DNA of 64,000 nt from Nymphalis io. Its lineage: Eukaryota > Arthropoda > Insecta > Lepidoptera > Nymphalidae. Position numbers and translations under genes: made by a program. A model generated the notes under the pieces. It saw only the letters and a list, made by a program, of their open reading frames with translations. It searched no databases and had not been told where the DNA came from. The stretch spans positions 946,501-1,010,500 of the forward strand of contig NC_065917.1 of assembly GCF_905147045.1 (NCBI RefSeq), in the 5' to 3' direction. Below are positions 46,901-53,264 of the stretch, piece after piece; the stretch's first letter is position 1, and every line of letters starts with the position of its first letter.

Positions 46901-47027
46901 TATGCTCGTCCGAAAATAAAAAGATTAACTTCAAATGATTTTGTTTTATATATTTTTTTGTTTACAGGCTGATGAAGATAAAACACAGAAGGCCGATGAA
47001 ACGAACGAACTCTGCAGGATAACGTGA
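31912..47027 (+). CDS. ULK3: Serine/threonine-protein kinase ULK3, 13 coding exons, 468 aa
   Basis: Unc-51-like kinase 3 phosphorylates proteins in autophagy, Hedgehog/GLI signalling and ESCRT-dependent abscission in animals (family knowledge). Joined exons: 31912-31998, 32905-33062, 37065-37149, 37920-37974, 38234-38321, 39260-39375, 40077-40174, 42448-42600, 42824-42981, 43597-43736, 44085-44197, 44680-44775, 46968-47027. All introns are GT-AG and all phases agree, giving 468 residues, close to the usual ULK3 length. Kinase motifs: glycine loop GSGSYSTV (16-23), K39 in VAIK, E59, HMDLKPHN with D134 and N139, D156 in DFG, and APE (179-181). HRD reads HMD; an HxD variant is normal for ULK3. 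A MIT-like helical region follows at about 281-335. Residues 380-417 are Ala-rich and least certain. The start MSFPKIEGYVVTEKLGSG fits the family N-terminus. Introns are swollen by nested SINEs and LINEs. Confidence 0.9.
32145..32315 (-). mobile_element. Antisense SINE-A split by an 80-bp AT-rich segment
   Basis: GTAACAGCCTGTGAAGGTCC and CCACTGCTGGG (to 32179) resume at GGGGCTAAAGGCCTCCTCTC (32263), leaving an AT-rich insert between. In ULK3 intron 1. Confidence 0.7.
32510..32780 (+). mobile_element. SINE-B copy (sense) in ULK3 intron 1
   Basis: TCATCTGGGTAGATACCACC to CCTATTCTATAAAAAAAA. Confidence 0.88.
32905..33062 (+). CDS. ULK3: ULK3 coding exon 2
   Basis: Residues 30-82: VAIK lysine K39, helix C Glu59 and HPHIVHMKHFTWDD. 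Acceptor TTTCAG, donor AG|GTTCGA, phase 2. Confidence 0.92.
33096..33384 (+). mobile_element. SINE-B copy (sense) in ULK3 intron 2
   Basis: ACTGGTAGTAGAGCTTCGTG to CCTTCCTATTCTATTAAAAA, full length. Confidence 0.9.
33523..33545 (+). mobile_element. SINE-A head stub left of a LINE
   Basis: GGCTCAATGACCCAGCGGTTA matches the A-box part of SINE-A. The matching body and tail resume at 36826-37040, after a 3.3-kb antisense LINE. Confidence 0.6.
34293..34570 (-). pseudogene. LINE reverse-transcriptase fragment with FADD box
   Basis: The longest open part of the decayed LINE: SGIPQGSRLGPLLFTLYIND (motif B) then VLFADDITL (motif C, FADD instead of YADD), ending in a Lys/Thr-rich tail before a stop. 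Confidence 0.85.
35129..35424 (-). mobile_element. SINE-B copy (antisense) inside the LINE
   Basis: Full-length, same young subfamily as 19244-19545. AT-rich repeats (TATATATT) at both edges are probably the target duplication. Confidence 0.9.
36271..36547 (-). mobile_element. SINE-B copy with 8-bp target duplication
   Basis: The 5'-truncated SINE-B at 36279-36539 (antisense) is bounded by CTAAGATT at 36271-36278 and again at 36540-36547. Confidence 0.88.
36826..37040 (+). mobile_element. Old SINE-A body and tail
   Basis: GGAATTTTCATTTGTC, GTCAGGAAACCTGCTGAG, AGGAGTAGCACGGTGGATTA, GGAGGCCTTAGCCCA: worn SINE-A, probably the other half of 33523-33545. It ends 24 bp before ULK3 exon 3. Confidence 0.65.
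37065..37149 (+). CDS. ULK3: ULK3 coding exon 3 (hinge)
   Basis: Reads NIYIITEYCCGGDLSKYIHK: the kinase hinge and helix D. Too short to stand out as an ORF, and it lies between an old SINE-A remnant and a repeat mosaic. Acceptor ATTTCAG, donor CGG|GTGAGT; phase 2 in, phase 0 out. Confidence 0.9.
37231..37872. mobile_element. Three-part repeat mosaic in ULK3 intron 3
   Basis: 37231-37433 is antisense SINE-B. It switches inside CTTCAAACC to sense SINE-A (37434-37548), which switches inside CCAAACCTTC to repeat F (37548-37872), all without gaps. Each junction falls at a short shared motif. Confidence 0.8.
37920..37974 (+). CDS. ULK3: ULK3 coding exon 4 (55-nt exon)
   Basis: Encodes VLYFLQQLASALKFLREK, helix E before the catalytic loop. 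Acceptor ATTTCAG, donor AAAG|GTACTA. It starts at phase 0 and ends at phase 1, joining to exon 5 as KG-VVHMDLKP. Confidence 0.9.
38234..38321 (+). CDS. ULK3: ULK3 coding exon 5 (catalytic loop)
   Basis: VVHMDLKPHNMLLHKG through KVADFG: catalytic Asp134 and DFG Asp156. Acceptor GTTCGCAG, donor TTTGG|GTGAGA. Confidence 0.93.
38399..38520 (+). mobile_element. SINE-B fragment in ULK3 intron 5
   Basis: AGCTGGTGCTTGGTAGATAC, CACCCACTCATCAGAT, TGAGTGAGCCAGTGTAACTA; the 3' half is missing. Confidence 0.75.
38618..38905 (+). mobile_element. SINE-A copy (sense) in ULK3 intron 5
   Basis: GTCGAGATGGCCCAGTGGTA to CCCAGCACTGGGACATTTAC; the B-box is damaged. Confidence 0.82.
39175..39237 (-). mobile_element. 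SINE-A head fragment before ULK3 exon 6
   Basis: CAGTGGTGCTCATCCGGGAT, CGAACCCACGATCTTCG: antisense B-box region. It ends about 20 bp upstream of the exon 6 acceptor. Confidence 0.6.
39260..39375 (+). CDS. ULK3: ULK3 coding exon 6 (activation segment)
   Basis: FAQHLSEDSTKSVRGSPLYM then APEM and YDARVDLWSV. Acceptor GGCTTAAAG with a poly-T tract; donor GTTG|GTGAGT. An antisense SINE-A head (39175-39237) ends just upstream of the tract. Confidence 0.93.
39413..39920 (+). mobile_element. Three tandem SINE-B pieces in ULK3 intron 6
   Basis: 39413-39505 is a 5' piece. 39507-39800 is a full copy (GGTGGTAGAGCTTTGTGCAA to CTATAAAATAAAA). 39805-39920 is a 3' piece. All are sense, head to tail. Confidence 0.8.
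40077..40174 (+). CDS. ULK3: ULK3 coding exon 7
   Basis: VIMYECLFGKAPYSSATFKE onward: helices F-G of the C-lobe. Acceptor ATTACAG, donor GAA|GTGAGT. Confidence 0.92.
40205..40448 (-). mobile_element. SINE-D copy (antisense) in ULK3 intron 7
   Basis: ATCTTGGGACATTATTCACA to CACGCCAACCGGCCCGTC; an (AAT)n run (40190-40208) precedes it. Confidence 0.87.
40474..41535 (+). mobile_element. SINE-A copy split by a LINE end
   Basis: Head stub AAGCTGTGATGGCTCAGTGG (40474-40498); body and tail from GAACGCGTGAATCTTAACCG (41246) to GGCTGTTACTGT (41535). The 747 bp between them are an antisense LINE. Confidence 0.8.
40499..41245 (-). mobile_element. LINE ORF2 C-terminal end, inside SINE-A
   Basis: The (ATTT)n tail is at left. 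On the - strand, 41040-41245 reads YRDRLKHFERISLESRRTLL then SLTFLYNIFNNNIDRPEILA and FNLPRSNSRRIGN, the post-RT C-terminal region of CR1/jockey-like LINEs. 5'-truncated. Confidence 0.8.
41785..42055. mobile_element. Worn SINE-C (+) and SINE-B (-) fragments
   Basis: 41800-41935 has TCCGGTCGTATCAGATTATG and a GTCCGCCGTGACC end. 41960-42055 has AATGGTAAGTGGTCACCACC. Confidence 0.5.
42080..42372 (-). mobile_element. SINE-B copy (antisense) before ULK3 exon 8
   Basis: Poly-T, ATAGAATAGGAAGGCGGACG to AAGCTCTACCACCA; full length. Confidence 0.9.
42448..42600 (+). CDS. ULK3: ULK3 coding exon 8
   Basis: CRDLLTRLLQHDPDKRISYE and FFAHDYLDLNHMPS: the end of the kinase domain, with the conserved C-lobe Arg. 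Donor AAG|GTAAGA. Confidence 0.93.
42824..42981 (+). CDS. ULK3: ULK3 coding exon 9 (MIT-like helices)
   Basis: AVLLIKHAIELDCSGRLPEA onward: MIT-like helices that in the family bind ESCRT-III tails. Acceptor TCGGTAG; donor AG|GTGCGC. Confidence 0.9.
43323..43525 (-). mobile_element. SINE-C fragment in ULK3 intron 9
   Basis: GAGAGATTAGTGCACGAGTG to CTTCCAACTTCTAGACTCCG; ends 70 bp upstream of exon 10. Confidence 0.8.
43597..43736 (+). CDS. ULK3: ULK3 coding exon 10
   Basis: YMERAEEIKRLIRGQ closes the MIT-like helix bundle; a Gln/Ala/Pro-rich linker follows. Acceptor GCATCAG, donor TACG|GTGAGT. Confidence 0.88.
43936..44060 (+). repeat. (ACC/ATC)n trinucleotide repeat upstream of ULK3 exon 11
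   Basis: About 120 bp made almost only of ACC, ATC, GCC and ACT triplets, ending 25 bp before the exon 11 acceptor. Confidence 0.92.
44085..44197 (+). CDS. ULK3: ULK3 putative coding exon 11, Ala-rich, SINE-bounded
   Basis: Acceptor AGTTCCAG. It reads DSAAEPAARARAAG and onward to DALGPT. It is the only frame joining exon 10 (phase 1) to exon 12 (phase 0). The only in-phase donor is ACG|GTACAG at 44198, exactly where an antisense SINE-A begins. Skipping it would shift the frame, which supports it, but the residues are not recognisably conserved. Confidence 0.6.
44198..44475 (-). mobile_element. SINE-A copy (antisense) starting at ULK3 exon 11 donor
   Basis: GTACAGTAACAGCCTGTGGA tail through B-box GCCCGGGTTCGAACCC to CACTGGGCCATCTCGGCTTT. 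Its tail unit GTACAG provides the only in-phase donor for exon 11. Confidence 0.88.
44680..44775 (+). CDS. ULK3: ULK3 coding exon 12
   Basis: Basic segment IEESSKKEKPRGALSRFLRR then PVPYLSDKDSSI. Acceptor TGTTTCCAG, donor ATC|GTAAGT, phase 0 both ends. Confidence 0.82.
44776..45656. other. ULK3 intron 12, part without gene
   Basis: Nothing recognised except a GC-mixed stretch (44830-45000) with no clear family. Confidence 0.4.
45749..46013 (+). mobile_element. Repeat E, longest copy, poly-A ended
   Basis: CGCCGGGACTAGGGGGGTCT to CCATCGTTAAAAAAAA; includes ACCGGTGGTTTTTTAGTGGG and CGCCTTGGACACCGGCGAGC. The flanking repeats show it is a mobile 3' fragment. Confidence 0.7.
46063..46792 (+). 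pseudogene. LINE-R ORF2 C-terminal region, 5'-truncated
   Basis: An open frame to the stop at 46667-46669: MLGIDVRCDLSPRDYIEAVI, then LYKTQVRSCVEYCSHLWDGS (typical of the LINE region after the RT core), RRAVRIIGD and KKWNSLPAHVFP, ending RHLAGRQGEGG. Then a 3' UTR with CCACTTACCAACAGGTGG and poly-A at 46770-46790. The catalytic RT motifs are missing, so it cannot move itself. In the sense direction of ULK3, intron 12. Confidence 0.88.
46968..47027 (+). CDS. ULK3: ULK3 terminal coding exon 13
   Basis: ADEDKTQKADETNELCRIT then TGA. Acceptor TTTACAG. A polyadenylation hexamer AATAAA lies at 47150-47155. Confidence 0.85.
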   Translation, partial: ADEDKTQKADETNELCRIT

Positions 47028-47149
47028 ATTATAAATACATATGGACTCGGACCCAGCAGCGGGGTCTCCTCGACAAAAATACTATCAACGATTAAATGTT
47101 TTAATTTATTTTGATATGTGTATCTGTACTAATGGCAGGAGTAATGATA

Positions 47150-47155
47150 AATAAA
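47150..47155 (+). terminator. ULK3 polyadenylation signal
   Basis: AATAAA 123 nt after the stop codon, just before a SINE-A copy. Confidence 0.6.
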
Positions 47156-47177
47156 CAACAGACCTTGAAGCTTGAAG

Positions 47178-47406
47178 AGTCTTAACCGTTGATCGTGGGT
47201 TCAAACCCGGGCAAGCACCACTGAATTTTCATGTGCTTAATTTGTGTTTATAATTCATGCATGTGTCTTATTTCATTGAAATTATGCCACATGTGTATTC
47301 TACCAACCCGCATTGGAGCAGCGAGGTGGAATAAGCACCAAACCTTGCCCTCGAAAGGGAGAAGAGGCCTTAGCCCAGCAGTGGAACATTAACTGGCTGT
47401 TACTGA
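47178..47406 (+). mobile_element. SINE-A copy (sense) after ULK3
   Basis: GTCTTAACCGTTGATCGTGG to GGCTGTTACTG; an internal deletion joins TAATTCATGCATGTGTC. Confidence 0.85.
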
Positions 47407-49146
47407 CCTTGAACTGTGATGACGTCATTTGTCGACATCTTAATAATCTGTGGCATTCGATTTGTCGGCGAAGTTGTTATCGGAACTTTGTAAGTAAAAC
47501 TAAAGTGTATATAAAAAGTCGAGTGTAACAGTGTCGTGTTGTATATAGAGATATATTGATCGAGAACTTTTTGTGGTGTACGATACAGCGCAGCTGGTGG
47601 CGAATCGCATGGCATTTGTAAATATAAGGTTTGCTTATCTTTATTCCTCTTATAAGAATGGGCTTTAGTCACAATGGAGTTATTGTAGATATATAAGTCA
47701 CTAGTCCATATATGTACCAATTATAATATCCAAAGTGCCTTTATTAGACTTTATATTATACGCGTTGGTATGGCCAGAGGTCATGGGTTCAAACTCCAAT
47801 TCTGGTCGATATAAATTGAGTTGGATAGAACTTAAAGCTGTCTTGAGCCTGAACTCTTTCCAATTGGATTATGAGAGTGAGAGAATAGAAAGTGCATCCG
47901 TTTCATTCTCACACACTTGTGCACTATAATGTGTCCAGCAGACTCAAGACTCGAGTTATAAGGCACAGAGAATGTATGTATGGAAGTAACTGTGATCATT
48001 TTTCTATCTTGCCTGATATTTGGACATTTTATTATATAGTTCAAAGGATCTCACGTTCAAGTTGTAAATGTAAAGCTTCTGCCAGATGTTTCAAAATAAT
48101 GAGCACAGATATGGCAGTAGCATTACGTGTGTACAATTTCGCAAGCTTCAAAGTTACACAGCTGTAATTTCGTTATGATCTTTTACTAAACATGTATAAT
48201 GCTGCGTTCACACTTGTTTCAACTTTACTTTGTTTGCACTTAACAGGTGTGAACTAAACTTAAATTTTCTACTTTGTTGTTTTAATGTTGATTAATTAAT
48301 TTTATCTATTTAAGTTTAAAAAGACAACGTTTCCAGTTTTAGAGTATTTTCTAGGAAAATGTTTTATTTTGTTGATTTTTTTTTTTTTAAATATAATTTA
48401 AGCATTTATGTGTTCATGTTTAGATATATTTTAATTTTTATATTAATTGCATATAATAATATTTTACATATTTAATCTGTAAAAGATACGTTGTGATACC
48501 ATTGAGTTATTTTTAATCTGTGCTAATGTTATAAATGCGAAAGTGGAGTATGTTTGTTTGTTATACTTGTAAGGTTCACCCTTTAAGTCACGCTGTAAGG
48601 TCATTATCTCATCAAGAACATAAATTTGAAATGAGAGCCAAGTTCAATATTATGATATTTTTTTTTTGTATTTTTAATAGTTTTGACATATACCTATCAT
48701 AAAGTTTAGCCGTGTGTGAAAGGAGGGGGGGGGGGGGGGTTAGGTGCCATATGTAGTTTTCTGTACTACCTGATGTATGCAAAATTTCACGTAGATCGGT
48801 CGAGTATTTTAAACGTAACAAACTCACTTTTGCGTTTATAATATTAAATATGAAAAGTTAGAACAAGGATTTCGAAGGATGACATGATTGTAATTTTTTT
48901 TTAATTATCAAAGGCATAGAAACAAACTTACAGGCCAATTTGTTTTTTTTTTTTATAAAGTATTCGTTCAGTATAAATATTTTGTGTTTTTTTTTTGTTT
49001 GTATGTCGAGTACACACGTGATTACAGCATTAATTTGTTTGTTACTGTAATTATATAAACTTGTTGTATTTTGTAAATGCGTAATAAATATTATTCTATA
49101 TAAGCTGTGGTTTTATTTAGATATTGATGTGGTTTTATTTTGATAT
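47407..49146. other. No gene; SINE-C scrap and poly-G run
   Basis: 47757-47945 is a diverged SINE-C (GAGGTCATGGGTTCAAACTC, GATTATGAGAGTGAGAGAAT). 48720-48740 is an almost pure G tract, followed by AAAATTTCACGTAGATCGGT of a dispersed repeat. The rest is AT-rich. Confidence 0.45.
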
Positions 49147-49639
49147 TGGTTCGCGCTGGCTAGCGAAACAAGCCGCAAGTCACTGCAGGCGCAGCAGTCG
49201 CTAGCATTACGCATTATTACCGGAGCTCCTCGCTACGTGAGAAACGCAGTGATAGCCAGAGATCTGCGTATGGAGAGCCACGAAGACCACGTTCGCCGCC
49301 TGAGCGCCTCTATGTTTGGCCGCGCTGACGGTGCACGATCCCAGCACCTGCGCGGTATTGCGCCATACCATCGGCGACCACCAGACCCAAGAGGACTTCC
49401 ACGCGACCTCACTCAACACTGACCACTTACTCGTCCTCGCTGACTTACGGGCTCGACCTCGCTGAGCGACGGGAAAAGAAAACACGGACCCACCACTCCA
49501 CCACAGACACAGATCGCCGAGGCTTGATCGCGAATTAAACACCATGGACGATGATCCTACCCAGTGACCCGTCTGTAGTTGCAGACGGCGTTGCTACCAC
49601 TACAGGGGGCCATCGCCCCGAACAGTTACCCCAAGACCC
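49147..49639 (+). mobile_element. Jockey-like LINE 3' end, split by the LTR element
   Basis: The frame reads SLALRIITGAPRYVRNAVIA and HLRGIAPYHRRPPDPRGLPR, ending at a stop near 49423. It is the counterpart of IVGAPRYVRND...HLHGIAPLHARPPEG in the element at 23813, so a related but different subfamily. The 3' UTR is cut at 49639 by the LTR retrotransposon and may resume at 54537. Confidence 0.8.
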
Positions 49640-50079
49640 TGTAGGGGCTATTGCTTCCCTAACTATTTCGGAGGTTTCTTGAGTATCGTAATAAACATGT
49701 TGATGCTTCAGGTGGAATGATTTTATTTGAAATTTACACAGATATATATACAAAAATGACAATTATTAATAACCAATCGGAAGCGCTATAACAAGAATAA
49801 AATTCTTTAAAAAAATTATGTACAAATCAAAACATTGGCTTTTCTACCAATAGCGAGTGAGTATGTAAGAACAATAATTATTTCTTACGAATTGTACGAG
49901 AGGTGAGGGGCGCACCGTCGCCGCGGGGGGCACCATATAAATACGCGCCTATCTGTGTCCATACAAAACTCGGCGTATGTGCTCCTACGTTTTAGTAACC
50001 GCGCGCCTTCGGCTCGCGACGGTCATATGCTTGATGTTTTGTATGGACGCTGCGTGTGGTAGGTAATGTAGGTCCCACA
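49640..50079 (-). repeat. 3' LTR
   Basis: 440 bp, starts TGTAGGGGCTATTGC and ends GTAGGTCCCACA on the + strand. AATAAA is present on the - strand near 49723. Confidence 0.92.
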
Positions 50080-53000
50080 TCACTCCCCCTCAAGAAAATC
50101 GTACGGATGGCTTGACTTTTCTTCCAGATCTCGTCGTGTAGGTTCCGACCTACACGACGAGATCTGGAAGACAACTCTCCGGAGTTGTCCTGGCATCTGC
50201 TGCTGACCGGTGGGTCCTCAGACGATGGCGACTCGTTGTATGTATATGCTGGCTTGAGTCGGTCCAATGTGACAACTGTCGTGCGTGTTGGCAGTTGTAT
50301 CTGGAAGTACTTGTCGTAGCGTTTCAAAACTTCGTAAGGCCCATCGTACGGCGGAGTTAGTGGAGCTCGAACTGTATCGTTGCGCACGAATACATGCGTA
50401 CACGTCGCTAGGTCTTTATAAACAAATGGTTTGTTTTGCGGCGTGTGCGAGCGCGGCGTTGGTTGTAGCGTTGCCATGGTCTCGATGAGGCGGCGTACAT
50501 ACTCGGCGTCGTCAATCTTCGACTGTGTAGGTACGAAGAAATCCGCGGGTATGCGCAGAGTAGTACCGTAGGTCATAATTGCCGGACTAAAGTTGTTATC
50601 GCTGCGTAACGCCGTGCGTAAACCGAGTAGCACGGTGGGTAACTCGTCCGTCCATTGAATTGTAGCTTCGCGCGCTATCAGTGCAGCTTTCAGGGTTCGG
50701 TGCCATCGCTCAATTTGGCCATTCGATTGCGGGTGGTATGCAGTAGTTCGAATTCTTGTAATTCCGAATCTTTTCATGAGAGAATTGAATAGCTCGGATT
50801 CGAACTGACGTCCTTGATCCGTTGATATACGCAGCGGGCAACCGAAACGTGCGATCCATTGTTCGTATAAGGCTTTTGCGACGTTTTCAGCTGTTATATC
50901 TTGTATCGGTACTGCTTCGGGCCACTTCGTACAGCGATCGATCATAGTCACTAGATATCGACACTCCTTCGACGGTCTTAGCGGTCCGACTATGTCGATG
51001 TGTATATGTTCGAAGCGCTGTGACGGCGGGATCTCGCCTAAGGGTGTGACGACGTGTCGATGTATTTTTGCTCGTTGACAATTAATACACGCCTTAGTCC
51101 ATGTACCGATGTCTGTGTTCATGTTCGGCCAAAAGTATTTCGAACTTATTTGTTTTCTTGATGTCCGCACGCTCGGGTGGCATAGATCGTGTTGCGCTTT
51201 GAATGCTGCGTAGCGATAAATACTCGGTAGGTACGGTCGCGGCGTCGCGGTAGACAGCTCGCATGTAATTGGCTGCTGTATCCCAGGCATCGCGACGTCG
51301 GCGAATTTCAAGTTAGGTTGTCTTCGTAATGATTTTAGTTCTTCGTCGTTATGTTGATCGATGGCTAATTGATTGAAATCGATGATCGTCGGACATTGAA
51401 TGTCTTCTATGCGTGAGAGAGCGTCGGCGACTGTGTTTTCTTCCCCTTGTATGTGTTTGATATTTGAGCAGAATTGACTAATGAAATGTAGTTGTCGTTC
51501 TCTTCTCGGAGTGTCGGTACTATTTGCTTGGCGATGTAGTGCGTAGGCAAGTGGCTTGTGATCGGTGTACACAGTCACTTCGCATCCCTCGATGAGTCGT
51601 CGGAAGTGTTTTACAGCTGTATAGATCGCTAGTAATTCGCGATCGTATACACTGTAGCGGCGTTGTGTAGCACTCATTGCTTTTGAGAAGTATGCGAGCG
51701 GTTTCCATTCGTTGTTTACTTTCTGTTGTAGTATGGCGCCGAGACTGTGATCTGAAGCGTCAGTCATGATGCTGAGTTGTGTACCGGGTAGCGGATGAGT
51801 CAAAGTTGTAGCTTTTAAAATGCTTTGACGGCAATTTTCAAAGGCTACGTCGGCTTCCGGTGTCCACTCGATCGGGGTTTTGTCGTTTTTCTTACGGTTG
51901 TGCAAATATTTGTTGAGTTCGTGTTGAAGTTCGGCTTGATGTGGTAGGCAGTCTCGATAGAAATTCAACATGCCTAGGAAGCGACGTAACTCGACGATGG
52001 TTTTCGGTTTCGGATATTTTGAAATGGCTTCGATGCGATCTTCAGTCGGTTTGATTCCGTCCGCTGAGACTTCGTAACCGAGAAAATTAATTTTGCTTTT
52101 TCCGAATTCGCATTTTTCTATTTTCAGTGTGACGCCAAATTTTTCTAATCGCTGTAATACTTGATGTAATAATTCAATGTGTTTTTCTTCGTTTTCGGAA
52201 TATAATAAGATGTCATCGACGAAACAGAAGCAGTTTTCGACGCCTCGGAGTACTTCGTGCATAAATCGCTGGAATGTCTGGCTCGCGTTACGTAGTCCAA
52301 AGGTCATGCAGTTGAATTCAAACAAACCGAATGGAGTTATAATCGCGGTTTTCTGTGCGTCTTCCTCAGCAATTGGTATCCAGTAGTAAGCCATTTTTAA
52401 GTCGATCTTCGAGAATATTGTCTTGTTATGAAGTTGATATGTGAAGTCTTGTATGCGAGGTATCGGATAGCGGTCGGGTAGTGTGATCGCATTTAGACGT
52501 CTGTAGTCACCGCAAACTCGTAAGCCGCCGTCCTTCTTCTTCACAACGTGTAGCGGGCTCGCCCAGGGACTGTTTGACGGTTTGCAGATGCCCATTTCCA
52601 GCATATTCTCGAACTCAGTCTTTGCAGCTTTATACTTATCCGGTGGAAGCGGACGCGGACGGGCGTAGAGTGGCGGGCCAGTTGTCTCGATATGGTGGAC
52701 GACGTTATGCTTCGAAGGTTGTTTGAGTGACATGGGTCGAAGTACATCTGGATATTGCTTCAGTACGTGGTAATAGGCTTGGTTTGTGCCGATTACGTGT
52801 ACCTTTTCTGTTTCTGTTTCAGCGCCTGTAGAAATTTCAATAGCATCGACGGAAAGTTCGGTGACTTTATCTATTAGTTTCTTCTTATGCAGGTCTACTA
52901 ATAGTTTGAAGTGTCGTAGAAAGTCAGCTCCCAAGATCGATGTTTTGACGTCAGCGATGATGAATGTCCATAGAAAGTTTCGTCGTAAACCAAAATCCAA

Positions 53001-53264
53001 TCTTAACGTTTTTTCGCCATACGTCTTGATAGGTGTGTTGTTTGCGGCAAATAATCTGCAGGCGTTTTCGATTTTTGTATTGCTACTATAATTTGATGCT
53101 GATAATACGGATATATCGGCGCCGGTATCCACGAGGAAACGTTCTCGAGTGTTGCGATCGTAGATACATAGGCGGTTGCTGGCAGTAGGGACATCGAGGT
53201 CCGCCGTAGTCGATGTCGGAGCTAGTTTAAAGCTTTGTTTCTTCGGCAACATGGCGATTCGCAA
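49992..53264 (-). CDS. pol: Pol polyprotein: protease, RT, RNase H, integrase
   Basis: A 1090-codon frame in -1 relative to gag, overlapping it by about 43 nt, so it is probably made by -1 frameshifting. Protease VDTGAD (residues 45-50). Reverse transcriptase about 225-400 with KIDLKMAY (motif A) and FVDD (348-351). RNase H about 497-615 with TDAS and TDHK. Integrase: zinc domain H692, H696, C726, C729; catalytic D757, D816, E852 (D,D35E); then a GPY module (DGPYEVLKRY). Domain order protease-RT-RNase H-integrase defines Ty3/Gypsy. The motif A neighbourhood reads AYYWIPI where AYHQIPV is usual. The last 29 codons run into the 3' LTR. No internal stop. Confidence 0.93.
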   Translation of the reverse strand: MRIAMLPKKQSFKLAPTSTTADLDVPTASNRLCIYDRNTRERFLVDTGADISVLSASNYSSNTKIENACRLFAANNTPIKTYGEKTLRLDFGLRRNFLWTFIIADVKTSILGADFLRHFKLLVDLHKKKLIDKVTELSVDAIEISTGAETETEKVHVIGTNQAYYHVLKQYPDVLRPMSLKQPSKHNVVHHIETTGPPLYARPRPLPPDKYKAAKTEFENMLEMGICKPSNSPWASPLHVVKKKDGGLRVCGDYRRLNAITLPDRYPIPRIQDFTYQLHNKTIFSKIDLKMAYYWIPIAEEDAQKTAIITPFGLFEFNCMTFGLRNASQTFQRFMHEVLRGVENCFCFVDDILLYSENEEKHIELLHQVLQRLEKFGVTLKIEKCEFGKSKINFLGYEVSADGIKPTEDRIEAISKYPKPKTIVELRRFLGMLNFYRDCLPHQAELQHELNKYLHNRKKNDKTPIEWTPEADVAFENCRQSILKATTLTHPLPGTQLSIMTDASDHSLGAILQQKVNNEWKPLAYFSKAMSATQRRYSVYDRELLAIYTAVKHFRRLIEGCEVTVYTDHKPLAYALHRQANSTDTPRRERQLHFISQFCSNIKHIQGEENTVADALSRIEDIQCPTIIDFNQLAIDQHNDEELKSLRRQPNLKFADVAMPGIQQPITCELSTATPRPYLPSIYRYAAFKAQHDLCHPSVRTSRKQISSKYFWPNMNTDIGTWTKACINCQRAKIHRHVVTPLGEIPPSQRFEHIHIDIVGPLRPSKECRYLVTMIDRCTKWPEAVPIQDITAENVAKALYEQWIARFGCPLRISTDQGRQFESELFNSLMKRFGITRIRTTAYHPQSNGQIERWHRTLKAALIAREATIQWTDELPTVLLGLRTALRSDNNFSPAIMTYGTTLRIPADFFVPTQSKIDDAEYVRRLIETMATLQPTPRSHTPQNKPFVYKDLATCTHVFVRNDTVRAPLTPPYDGPYEVLKRYDKYFQIQLPTRTTVVTLDRLKPAYTYNESPSSEDPPVSSRCQDNSGELSSRSRRVGRNLHDEIWKKSQAIRTIFLRGSDVGPTLPTTRSVHTKHQAYDRREPKARGY
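50080..50094 (-). other. Polypurine tract
   Basis: The - strand reads CTTGAGGGGGAGTGA directly before the 3' LTR, as needed for plus-strand priming. Confidence 0.75.
50121..50170. repeat. Perfect 23-bp inverted repeat in the pol 3' end
   Basis: Arms 50121-50143 and 50148-50170 are exact reverse complements around the loop TCCG. It lies within the last codons of pol, outside the protein domains. Confidence 0.95.

Larger units (their letters stand above)
45657..46915 (+). mobile_element. SINE-B copy containing two nested LINE insertions
   Basis: SINE-B pieces at 45657-45748, 46014-46062 and 46793-46915 join in order. Insert 1 is repeat E (45749-46013) with imperfect duplication of AGTACTT-ATAT-GTT at its edges. 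Insert 2 is LINE-R (46063-46792). Confidence 0.85.

Noticed and set aside
49992..53264. Possible endogenous retrovirus with envelope
   Set aside because: No third ORF between pol and the 3' LTR; pol runs to the LTR. It is an LTR retrotransposon without env.
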